A stretch of 38,866 bases of DNA from Thermoplasmatales archaeon ex4484_6 (GTDB lineage Archaea; Thermoplasmatota; Penumbrarchaeia; Penumbrarchaeales; Penumbrarchaeaceae). Positions 1-8,100 of this stretch are shown here, in pieces; position 1 is the first letter of the stretch; each line of letters starts with the position of its first letter. Both the position numbers and the translations under genes were made by a program. The notes below the pieces were generated by a model that saw nothing but the letters and a program-made list of their open reading frames with translations, was not told where the DNA came from and did no database searches. The DNA is taken from NCBI GenBank assembly GCA_002254385.1, contig NJDO01000013.1:1-38866 (forward strand), read 5' to 3'.

Positions 1-120
1 TTCGTCGGGGGTGTCGGCCCCTCCATTTTCGGCAGTGAAGCTCTGCCCGAACCATTTGGAGTGAAGCTGATCTCGATAGAGAGATTGGATTCCGGACTCC
101 TCGTTGAACTGTCCGGTTGA
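1..120 (+). CDS. C-terminal end of a RibD-like pyrimidine reductase (partial)
   Basis: Frame 1 is open from the window edge to a TGA at 118-120 and encodes a 39-residue tail that begins FVGGVGPSIFGSEALPEP and ends with SIERLDSGLLVELSG. The pattern of a Gly-rich 'GGxxxP.IFG' strand followed by 'VKLISIERLDSGLLV' resembles the C-terminus of the archaeal 2,5-diamino-6-ribosylamino-pyrimidinone phosphate reductase (RibD C-terminal / DHFR-like fold) of riboflavin synthesis. The N-terminal part lies outside the window, so this is a resemblance only. The gene is convergent with dnaJ, with 2 nt between their stop codons. Confidence 0.45.
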   Translation, partial: FVGGVGPSIFGSEALPEPFGVKLISIERLDSGLLVELSG

Positions 121-122
121 TC

Positions 123-1271
123 TCAACCGTCGAATCTGGTCCTCTCGCCCTGGATCTCCAGAAGCTTCTTGATGGCCTTCTTCTCCCTTAGCGACGGTCT
201 TGAGGGCACATCCACATTGACCTTGAGGAACATGTCCCCGGTCCTGCGGGGATATCTGAGGTCCGGCATACCCTTGCCCTTGACCCTGAGAACGGAGCCG
301 GGTTGTGTTCCGGCGGGTATCTTGACCTCAAGTGTGCCGTTCAGGGAGGGTACCTTCACTTTAGAGCCCAGGACCGCCTGGGGGTAGGTGATCGTTATCT
401 CACCGTGAAGATCGTTGCCTTCCCTGGTGAAGAACCTGTGCGGCCTCACCTCGATTATAACGAAGAGGTCCCCGGGTCTTCCGCCCCGGTCTCCTGCGTC
501 TCCCATTCCGGGGATCCGGAGCTTTGTTCCCGAATCCACCCCCTTCGGGATGTTCACGGTCTTCCTGCTCGTCTTCCTGACTTTCTTCTTTCCCCTGCAT
601 TTCGGACAGGGATCGCTTATTATGCTGCCCTCCCCGCCGCATCTCGGGCAGGCCTTTGTGGTGACATACTGCACGGGGCCCAGGTTTCTGACCATCCTCT
701 GGGCGCCAGTTCCGTGGCAATCCGGGCAGACATCCGGTTCGGTTCCGCTTTCGGAGCCGGTTCCATCACATTCTGGGCAGAGAATGAGGTGCTTCACCTC
801 TATCTCCCTTTCCGTCCCCTTTGCAGCTTCCTCCAGGGAGATCCTGACGTGGGCGACCCTGTCATCACCCTGCATCGGTCTTCTCGATCCCGCCCCCCTT
901 CCTCCTCCGAAGAAATCCCCACCGAACGGATCTTCACCTCCGAAGAACGAGGAGAATCCGCCGCCGAAGGATCTCATGAACATCCGGAGAGCATCGTCCA
1001 GGTCTATATGCTGGTATTGATAGTGAGGCATGCCTCCCTCGTCATCCGATGTAAAACCGAATTGATCGTACTGGCTTCTCTTCTCGGGGTCGGACAGTAC
1101 CTCGTATGCTTCGGTGACCTCCGTGAACTTCTCGGCAGCCTTGGGGTCATCCTGGTTGCGGTCCGGATGATATTTCAGGGCAAGGGTCCGATAGGCCTTC
1201 TCTATCTCTTCCTTGGTTGCGTCCCGGGAGATCCCGAGGATCTCGTAATAGTCCTTTTTCATCCCTGCCAT
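123..1271 (-). CDS. dnaJ: Chaperone DnaJ (Hsp40)
   Basis: Co-chaperone that delivers unfolded substrates to DnaK and stimulates its ATPase, in the cytoplasm. The 382-residue protein has the complete type-I layout. A J domain occupies about residues 5-70, with the HPD triad in KYHPDRN. A Gly/Phe-rich stretch follows at about 90-130, including GGGFSSFFGG. Four zinc-binding CxxCxGxG-type repeats follow (CPECDGTG, CPDCHGTG, CPRCGGEG, CPKCRGKK), then the C-terminal substrate-binding and dimerisation domains. Two ATGs three codons apart could serve as start; the first has GGGAG just upstream. It lies 68 bp downstream of dnaK on the same strand and is the last gene of the grpE-dnaK-dnaJ cluster. Confidence 0.97.
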   Translation of the reverse strand: MAGMKKDYYEILGISRDATKEEIEKAYRTLALKYHPDRNQDDPKAAEKFTEVTEAYEVLSDPEKRSQYDQFGFTSDDEGGMPHYQYQHIDLDDALRMFMRSFGGGFSSFFGGEDPFGGDFFGGGRGAGSRRPMQGDDRVAHVRISLEEAAKGTEREIEVKHLILCPECDGTGSESGTEPDVCPDCHGTGAQRMVRNLGPVQYVTTKACPRCGGEGSIISDPCPKCRGKKKVRKTSRKTVNIPKGVDSGTKLRIPGMGDAGDRGGRPGDLFVIIEVRPHRFFTREGNDLHGEITITYPQAVLGSKVKVPSLNGTLEVKIPAGTQPGSVLRVKGKGMPDLRYPRRTGDMFLKVNVDVPSRPSLREKKAIKKLLEIQGERTRFDG

Positions 1272-1339
1272 GCTCCCTACGTGTTGTTTAGGGAGGGAGA
1301 TTCATCATATCTCCCTCCCTTGGTTGGGTCCCGGACCCA

Positions 1340-3187
1340 TCAGTCCGCGTCCTCTGCATCGACGTCGATGTAGTCATCGTCGACCTTTTCTTCCTTCTCC
1401 GGGGAGGGCGGCTCCTCCCCGTTCATGTCCATGGATTCCCCTGCCGATTTGGAGGCCTGTTTGTACATCTTCGCAAAGAGTTCCTGGGATGCTTCGGAGA
1501 GTTCTTCCGTCCTCTTCTTGATCTCATCAGCATCGTCTCCCTGCGCCAGTTCCTCCACCTCCTTCATCAGCTCCTCCACCTTCTTCACATCCGCCTCGTC
1601 CAGCTTATCCCTGTTATCCTTTATGGCTCGTTCGGTGGCGAACACCAGAGAGGTCGCATTGTTCTTTGCTTCCGCGATCTCCAGCTTTCTCTTGTCATCT
1701 TCGGCGAATCTATCGGCATCTTCCATCATCTTCTCTATCTCATCGTCCGAGAGTGCTCCCGTTCCGGAGACCACGATGTCCTGGCTGTTCCCTGTCGCCA
1801 GATCCTTGGCGGTGACATGGACAATACCATTTGCATCGATCTCGAACGTCACCTCGATCTGTGGAATGCCTCTTGGGGCGGGTGGGATGCCGGTCAGAGT
1901 GAAGACGCCAAGCGTCTTGTTGTCCGCCGCCATCGGCCTCTCACCCTGAAGTACATGGATCTCCACCTGGGGCTGATTATCCGAGGCGGTCGAGAAGATC
2001 TTGGACTTCTTGGTGGGGATTGTTGTGTTCCTGTTGATGATCTTGGTCATCACCCCTCCCAGCGTTTCGATACCCAGGGACAGCGGTGTGACATCGAGAA
2101 GGACCATGTCCTTGCCCACCTCTCCGGAAAGTACTCCCGCCTGAATGGCAGCTCCTATGGCGACGCATTCGTCCGGGTTGATGTTCTTTGTGGGGTCCTT
2201 TTTCAGGACCTCCTTGATCTTCTTCTGGACCAGGGGCACCCTTGTGGAGCCCCCCACAAGCAGGATCTTGTCTATGTCCGAGGGTTCCAGTTTTGCATCT
2301 TTCAGAGCCTGTTTCAACGGTCTTATCGTCTTATCCACCAGGTCCGATATGAGCGATTCGAACTTGGATCTTGTGAGTTCCATCTCCACATGCAGAGGTC
2401 CGTCATCCCCTTGTGTGATGAAGGGCAGTGAGATCTGTGTGGTCGGAGTGCCCGAGAGTTCTATCTTCGCCTTCTCCGACGCGTCCTTCAGTCTCTGAAC
2501 GGCCTGTCTATCCTTGAGGAGATCTATTCCGTGCTCCTTCTTGAATTCGGAGGCTATCCATTCCATGACCCGTCTGTCGAAATCGTCCCCTCCCAGATGA
2601 TTGTTGCCGGAGGTGGATTTTACCTGGAAAACCCCTCCGCCTATCTGGAGTATGGACACATCGAATGTCCCTCCTCCGAGATCGTAAACGAGTATTGTCA
2701 GATCGTCCTCCTTGTCAAGGCCGTAGGCGAGAGCTGCTGCTGTCGGTTCGTTTATTATCCTCTTGACCTCGAGACCCGCTATCCTGCCAGCGTCTTTCGT
2801 GGCCTGTCTCTGGGCATCCTCGAAGTATGCCGGAACCGTGATCACCGCCTCGGTCACCTTCTCCCCGAGGTATTCCTCCGCATCCTCCTTCATCTTTTGG
2901 AGGATCATTGCCGAGATCTCCTGTGGGGTGTAGCTCTTCCCTCCCATTTTGACCTTGGTCTTCTGACCCATCTTTCTCTTGATGGATGCTATGGTGTTCT
3001 CGGGATTGGCCACTGCCTGTCTCTTGGCAAGCTCGCCCACCAGTCTTTCACCTTTCTTTGTTATGCCCACGACGGATGGAGTGGTCCTTGCCCCTTCCCT
3101 GTTCGGTATCACGACGGGCTGTCCACCCTCCATCACTGCAACCACCGAGTTGGTGGTTCCCAGATCTATTCCGATGATCTTTCCCAT
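1340..3187 (-). CDS. dnaK: Chaperone DnaK (Hsp70)
   Basis: ATP-dependent Hsp70 chaperone. The N-terminal nucleotide-binding domain opens with GIDLGTTNSVVAV and carries the phosphate 2 signature (VYDLGGGTFDVSIL) and the adenosine motif (ILLVGGSTRVPLVQ). The substrate-binding domain follows (DVTPLSLGIETLGGVMTKII), then a helical lid and an acidic tail ending in DDYIDVDAEDAD, as is usual for DnaK. At 615 residues it is full length. The ATG has a very strong ribosome site, GAGGTGAT, 4 nt upstream. It sits between grpE (27 bp upstream) and dnaJ and is probably transcribed from the promoter in front of grpE. Many archaea lack Hsp70; those that have it are thought to have acquired it from bacteria. 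Confidence 0.98.
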   Translation of the reverse strand: MGKIIGIDLGTTNSVVAVMEGGQPVVIPNREGARTTPSVVGITKKGERLVGELAKRQAVANPENTIASIKRKMGQKTKVKMGGKSYTPQEISAMILQKMKEDAEEYLGEKVTEAVITVPAYFEDAQRQATKDAGRIAGLEVKRIINEPTAAALAYGLDKEDDLTILVYDLGGGTFDVSILQIGGGVFQVKSTSGNNHLGGDDFDRRVMEWIASEFKKEHGIDLLKDRQAVQRLKDASEKAKIELSGTPTTQISLPFITQGDDGPLHVEMELTRSKFESLISDLVDKTIRPLKQALKDAKLEPSDIDKILLVGGSTRVPLVQKKIKEVLKKDPTKNINPDECVAIGAAIQAGVLSGEVGKDMVLLDVTPLSLGIETLGGVMTKIINRNTTIPTKKSKIFSTASDNQPQVEIHVLQGERPMAADNKTLGVFTLTGIPPAPRGIPQIEVTFEIDANGIVHVTAKDLATGNSQDIVVSGTGALSDDEIEKMMEDADRFAEDDKRKLEIAEAKNNATSLVFATERAIKDNRDKLDEADVKKVEELMKEVEELAQGDDADEIKKRTEELSEASQELFAKMYKQASKSAGESMDMNGEEPPSPEKEEKVDDDYIDVDAEDAD

Positions 3188-3214
3188 TCATATCACCTCT
3201 TTGTGTTCATAATG

Positions 3215-4099
3215 TTATGATTTCTCCTTTCTTTTCGATGATCTCGATGACCTTCTTTCCCTCTTCTTTCCGGAGGGTCTCCTGTTGACCAGTACCTGGG
3301 CCGGTCTCAGGGTCTTTCCCTTGTAGATGTATCCTTTCTTTATTTCCTTAGCAACGACCTCGTCACCCAGGCCGCCTTCCTCCACATATCCCACGGCCTC
3401 GTGGAAGTTGGGGTCGAAGTGCTGCCCCGTGGCCACCATGGGGCTGATCCCCACCCTGGAGAATAGGTTCAGAACCTGTGCCTCGACCATCTCGACACCC
3501 TTGATCATGCTGGAAATGCTCTTGCTGTCGCAGCCCGAGGACAGAATGGATTCCTTTGCGAAGGAGAAGCTGTCCAGGACATCCACCAGTCCCGAGGCTA
3601 TCTCGGATATCTTTCTGTCGGCAATGGATTCCTTCTCGTTCTCATGCCTCCTCCTGATATTCTGGAAATCACGCTGCAGGAATCCGATCCTCTCTTCAAG
3701 GGCGGCCTTCTCTTCAAGGACCTTGTCCAGTTCGCTCTTGAGCTCCTCCATCTCCTTTTCAAGAGATATCATCGGGATGGAGAGCTCCCCATCCTTCCCA
3801 TCCTGGGAGGAATCCTCCCGGGTCCTCTCGGTCCTCTTCTTGAGTTCGACCTCGAGGACCCCCTGGGAGAACGTGACAGCTATTCTCTCGGGATCGGGTT
3901 CGAAGGGAATGACCTGTACCGTCCTGAACCTCCCCCTCTTCCCTTCGGCATCCAGTTTCAGGATGTCACCCGCCACTCCCATCTTGATGGAATCCTGGGA
4001 TACACCGGGAAGCTCCACTATGAGCTTTACGCCATCTTCTTCCTCCATTACCTGGGTGATGGGTTCCCTGACCTCTTCGGCACCGGTCATTTTAATCAT
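3215..4099 (-). CDS. grpE: GrpE nucleotide exchange factor with an N-terminal sHSP-like domain
   Basis: Residues 112-294 are a GrpE, the factor that releases ADP from DnaK. A long coiled coil (about 112-165) contains LQRDFQNIRRRHENE, the family's conserved stretch. A helical part and the beta domain follow (FDPNFHEAVGYV ... GYIYKGKTLRPAQVLV). Residues 11-90 are an extra domain resembling small heat-shock proteins (alpha-crystallin/Hsp20): it contains VKLIVELPGV near its start and FSQGVLEVELKKR at its end, matching the sHSP hallmarks 'ELPGV' and 'GVLxVxLPK'. An acidic linker (91-105) joins the halves. The last 20 residues are strongly basic (Lys/Arg/Ser-rich). GrpE alone is usually about 180-200 residues; this protein has 294. 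Two ATGs lie 9 nt apart; the upstream one is annotated. The fusion is inferred from one uninterrupted reading frame. Confidence 0.9.
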   Translation of the reverse strand: MIKMTGAEEVREPITQVMEEEDGVKLIVELPGVSQDSIKMGVAGDILKLDAEGKRGRFRTVQVIPFEPDPERIAVTFSQGVLEVELKKRTERTREDSSQDGKDGELSIPMISLEKEMEELKSELDKVLEEKAALEERIGFLQRDFQNIRRRHENEKESIADRKISEIASGLVDVLDSFSFAKESILSSGCDSKSISSMIKGVEMVEAQVLNLFSRVGISPMVATGQHFDPNFHEAVGYVEEGGLGDEVVAKEIKKGYIYKGKTLRPAQVLVNRRPSGKKRERRSSRSSKRKEKS

Positions 4100-4107
4100 C
4101 TTCCTGT

Positions 4108-4162
4108 TTACAACCTTGAGTTGTAATCTCGTTGTTACGTCAATGTAGTTATCCTATATAAA
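4108..4162 (-). promoter_or_regulatory. Promoter and putative operator of the grpE-dnaK-dnaJ cluster
   Basis: On the minus strand a clear archaeal TATA box, TTTATATAGG (4162-4153), predicts a transcript start near 4131. Just downstream lies a perfect inverted repeat, TTACAAC-N5-GTTGTAA (4108-4126), and a further half-site-like GTTGTTAC on the plus strand at 4131-4138. A repressor bound here would cover the start site. The layout resembles the CTAAC-N5-GTTAG site described for the Archaeoglobus heat-shock regulator HSR1, but the base sequence differs and no regulator gene lies nearby. The repeat could instead form a short hairpin in the leader. Confidence 0.6.
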
Positions 4163-4368
4163 CCCATCGCATCATGCCGGGGAAAATGATCAGCAGGAAT
4201 GAGAAAACAATCGTGTCTGAGCTCTCACTCCCTTACCTCAGAGAAATCCCGGAAAACGGGTGTTGGATATCAAGGAGATGTTAAAGGAGACGAACAGCCG
4301 GACAGTTTAAAATATTCAATATGACGGAAAAAGGAAACGGATTTCTATGAGCATGATGTTGCCCGATC
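4163..4368. other. Intergenic region between divergent transcription units
   Basis: This stretch separates the chaperone promoter from the small membrane protein gene. The only signal I can support is an AT-rich TATA-like box TTTAAAAT on the plus strand at 4306-4313, placed to start a transcript near 4333-4338, shortly before the ATG at 4369. No convincing open frame or strong hairpin was seen in 4163-4300. Confidence 0.5.
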
Positions 4369-4536
4369 ATGGAGGTCCACCCACTGATCTACGTAATCCT
4401 TCTTCTGATCGTCATCTCGGGTCCGGTCATGGCAAATATTGCCTACAGCGGATGGAAGAATGTTCTACTGGCGCGGCTCTTCATCGTGATCAGCATCCTG
4501 TCAATGGCTGGCCTCATGTTTATCGTACTTCTTTGA
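4369..4536 (+). CDS. Small two-helix membrane protein, 55 aa
   Basis: A short open frame (ATG at 4369, TGA at 4534-4536) encodes 55 residues with two hydrophobic segments: about residues 5-22 (starting LIYVILLLIVISG) and about 36-55 (ARLFIVISILSMAGLM ... VLL). They are separated by a short polar loop containing NIAYSGWKN. There is a TATA-like box about 60 bp upstream. The next gene starts 11 bp after its stop, with GAGGTG straddling the junction as its ribosome site, so the two are very likely co-transcribed. I do not recognise a family. It is too hydrophobic for a typical soluble peptide precursor, and its function is unknown. Confidence 0.6.
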   Translation: MEVHPLIYVILLLIVISGPVMANIAYSGWKNVLLARLFIVISILSMAGLMFIVLL

Positions 4537-4547
4537 GGTGCTAATCA

Positions 4548-4982
4548 ATGGAGAAAAAACCCCTCATAACACCCCATCACAACGGCCCGGATCCGGCCTG
4601 GATATACCCTGTGAGGTCCCCCCTGGATTGGAAGAGAAGGGATGGCAGGATAGTGTTGGAATATCCCAAAAATCTCAATCGCTTGGAGAGGGCCCTCAAC
4701 AGGGTCCTGAAGGGACCGGAGAATATCAGACGCCCCCTGGATGATGTTGGAACCCTTCTGTGGGAGATGAGCGACGGGGAGCATTCCCTTCTCGAGATCT
4801 ATATCGAGGAGCAGGAAAGGTTCCATGAGAGGGTCGAACCGGTTGACAAAGTTGTGGGTGGATTGCTGGAAACCATGCTCAAGCTGGGTTTGATGAGATT
4901 GGAGTTTCACCCGGGAGGAAAAGGGAGACAGGGGGAAGGTGCCCGAAAAGGCTCCAGGATCGTTGTGAGGCCTGCACGGTGA
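4548..4982 (+). CDS. PqqD-like protein (RRE-type winged helix)
   Basis: The 144-residue protein has an N-terminal extension (about 1-45, Pro/Arg-rich) followed by a region typical of the PqqD family. That region has a segment ending in VGTLLWEMSDGEHSLLEI (about 66-83), matching the family's 'LWxxLDGxxTxxEI' core, then a helix-rich half ending in LLETMLKLGLMRLE. PqqD domains are small winged-helix folds that bind leader peptides of ribosomally made modified peptides, but stand-alone archaeal versions exist whose partners are unknown. The ATG has GAGGTG 7 nt upstream. It follows the 55-aa membrane protein by 11 bp. No radical SAM enzyme or obvious precursor peptide lies beside it. Confidence 0.65.
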   Translation: MEKKPLITPHHNGPDPAWIYPVRSPLDWKRRDGRIVLEYPKNLNRLERALNRVLKGPENIRRPLDDVGTLLWEMSDGEHSLLEIYIEEQERFHERVEPVDKVVGGLLETMLKLGLMRLEFHPGGKGRQGEGARKGSRIVVRPAR

Positions 4983-5197
4983 TGGAACGCATTGCTGTCC
5001 TCGGTATGCCTGTCGGGATGAACGGGTGACAGGTGTATCAGGGGATCTTGTACTGCAGGTGGAACGACATCATTCCGTTCCGGAAAGGCATCCTATCGTT
5101 TGTAATGTACATATGACAATATTTTTATCCCGTTGACCTATAACAAAGGGTTGTACCAGAGGGTCAGCGCACCCTTGGAGTTCAAAGGTGATGCTGT

Positions 5198-8100
5198 ATG
5201 TCATATCATACGGTTCTGAAGAAAGCTCTTCTCATGGTCGTCACGGGCATGTTCCTTGTAGCACCGCTTCTTTCCGGAGTTGGCAAGGTGAATGCGGCAT
5301 CGAGGCTTCCCGCCGGGTTCGAGGGAGTTTCCTACGAACGGATGACGTCCCTAAACAAGGTAACCCTCGTCAACCATGACGGAGAAGGTATACTGGACGA
5401 TTTTTCATATCTTGCGGAGGTGCCTGCATCGGCGTTCCATTCAGGGGCTTCCGAAAGGGTATTCGTGAACCCTGTCCTGTTCTACGAACCTTCCAGGGAA
5501 GTTTCCGATACGGAGAGAACGTTCAACCCATATCCCGGTGTGAAGAACCTTATGGATGACATGATGACCGTGAGCGGGGGCGACCTCGACAAGATAGAGC
5601 TTGTGGGTTTCGACGGTCAGACACCGGGGGAGATACAATCGGATTGGACCGCCTCCAGGGTGAAGCACATCGATGCGAACGATCCATTCTCACTCTCGGC
5701 GAAGGTGGCGCTGGAGAACTGGGAATATTCCGATAAGGCCGTCATCGCGGTGGTGGACGCGGATCCCGCTCCGTTCGAGAATGTATTCACCGGGGAGATT
5801 ACCGGGAAAACACCGAATGCCTCTCCGAAGAGCGGTTCGATGACGGGCTCAAAGGAACCGTCCCCCGTCGATCCCAACACCCACTCGTTCACTATCGAAC
5901 CCGATTACAAATACATCACATCACAGCTCACATGGGGTCAGAGCTGGAATCCGCTTTCAAGCATAACGGAGAGGGGAAAGGACCCCGACCTTCAGCTCTA
6001 TGATATGCAGCTTGGAATGGTGGGCGCCAGCGAGAAATGGAATGTCCTGGAGGGTGCTTCCGAGGAGATAAGCTCCTACATATATGATTCGGGGGAATGG
6101 CAGTTCGCGGTGACCTACATGCCAACTGAGAATTCAATGGTGCACGCGGACGAGGAGTGGTCGTGGAACTCCGTTCCCCGGCCTTCCGAGGTGACGCCGT
6201 CCCAGAGGGATGCGTGGGTCCGGGAAAGGATGGAAAGGGTTATGAAGGATAGAGAGGCGAAAGGATTGGCCCCTCTTGCCCCGTTCGATTCCTCCGTGGA
6301 ATATGTAATAGATTACACGCTTTACCCCGGAGTGGATGTCCCGCAGAGGATAGAGACCCCCTTCTACTGCAGGGATGCGAAGTTTGTCCTTGAATGGTCC
6401 GACACCTCTCAGGATCTGGGACTCATACTGAGAGGACCGTCCGGAGCGGAGATAGCGGTGGCTGACCAGCCCGCGTCCGGTGCCCAGCAGGTAATCGAGG
6501 TCCCCGAGCTTGGTGAGGGAGAATACCAGGTATCGGTCATCAACATGGGAGGAAGTTCGCAGTCCACCGATTTCAGGATATCATACGAGTTCAAGCAGAA
6601 GAAGGACAGGTTCGAGGGAACGTCGTGGGCCGGAGCTGCAAATGGTGCGGTCATCGCAACGGCACTGAACGCTCCTCTCATGTTCTCGGATCGGAATGGA
6701 CTCAGCAGCAGTGTGGGGGATGCCTTGAACACGCTGGGCGTTGAGAAGGTCTATCTGATCGATATAGATTCCCATGCCGGGAGCGGCCTTGAACGGGATA
6801 TCAGGGGGCTGAGAGGAATAATGCAGAGGCTCTTCGGGAACGGAATAACGGTGGAAACGCTGAACGATTTCGACTCGCTATACGGGACTGTTAAAAAGTT
6901 GACAACGGTCGGGGGTGTCCAGAACAGGGATATCGTCTTCACCACTATCAATCCATGGACTTCCTGGAAGGTCCTTGAAGGACGGGATACCTCGGGGAAC
7001 CCCGGACCGGAGGTTCCGGGTGCACTCTTCGTCGGACCTGCGGCTCTTGAAGCTGCCGTTCACGGCGCTCCGGTCTTCGTGACCGACGTCCATTCGGAGC
7101 TCTCATGTGCCCAGGCGTGGCATAATGAGTTCTGGAACTATGCCTATCATCACAGCAGGGCCCCTCCCTCCGTCGCATGCATGGTCCTTACGGCAAAGGC
7201 CGCGTATCATAATGTGATAGATCGCTTTGGTTTCGATGTCAAATCCCCCGTTGACGATGAGGGGAAATGCAAGGAATCGATAATAACAGTCGCTGATCAG
7301 TTTGACATAGGTTCCTCGTGGGACAGGGCCTTTGTGGGCGGGGCGGATTCCGGGAGAATCATGGGCACTCCAGTGGATACATCCGTATGGATATCAAGAT
7401 CCATCCTGTACCCCAAATTGATATACGCCAATCCCGCAGTGAATCCCGAACTTGACGAATTCGATGGTATGAGGATACAGGGGTCGAGCTCCACAAGGGT
7501 GGGTGGAGCACTGGTCATCACGGAACCCGAGAGGGAGGAGAAGGTGGACTTCCCGGTGGTCCAGACATGGGTGTCATACCAGTACAAGTTCAATGAACAG
7601 GCCAGCGAATACTGGGGATGCCCCTACACCACAAGGACAGGCATCACTCCATGGTTCGATGACTCATCGGAAACGGACCCCGACGGTATCGATCCAAACG
7701 GAAGATATCCCGATCTCGACTCTTCCGAGGTGATCCCTCACTACCTGGAAAAGTGCGGATACGGAAATGTGTTCACCACCACTTTCGAGAAGACCACCGA
7801 GAACCTGAACAGGGGCGCCATCATGTGGCTTGAGGTCATGCACGGCGGTCATACAAATTCGGGTGTTGTGGGGTGGTGGCAGGAGGAAGGTGCAAAGGAG
7901 GGGAACCCCTGGAGGGGTTACGAGGAGAGCGGGATCCCGACAGGTACCGAGACGATGAGACTGAGGGGGGCAACCGATGATCCGGATGTCGTGACCATGT
8001 CAAAGCATGTCGGGCTTGACATCACTCCCGGTTTCGGTCCCCAGACAGGTGCAGGTATTATACCGGAAAGGCACGACGGAGTGGTCATCGCGATCGCACA

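Noticed and set aside
303..1373. Long plus-strand frame opposite dnaJ
   Set aside because: It is the antisense of a well-supported dnaJ gene and its translation shows no coherent family motif.
4369..4536. The 55-aa protein as a peptide precursor for the PqqD-like protein
   Set aside because: It consists mainly of two membrane helices without a leader/core arrangement, Cys/Ser/Thr-rich core or cleavage motif, and no modifying enzyme is adjacent. A membrane partner is more likely.
5067..5090. Inverted repeat GGAACG...CGTTCC between the PqqD-like and C25-like genes
   Set aside because: The arms are only 6 bp with a 9-base loop and no T-run follows; too weak to call a terminator or operator.
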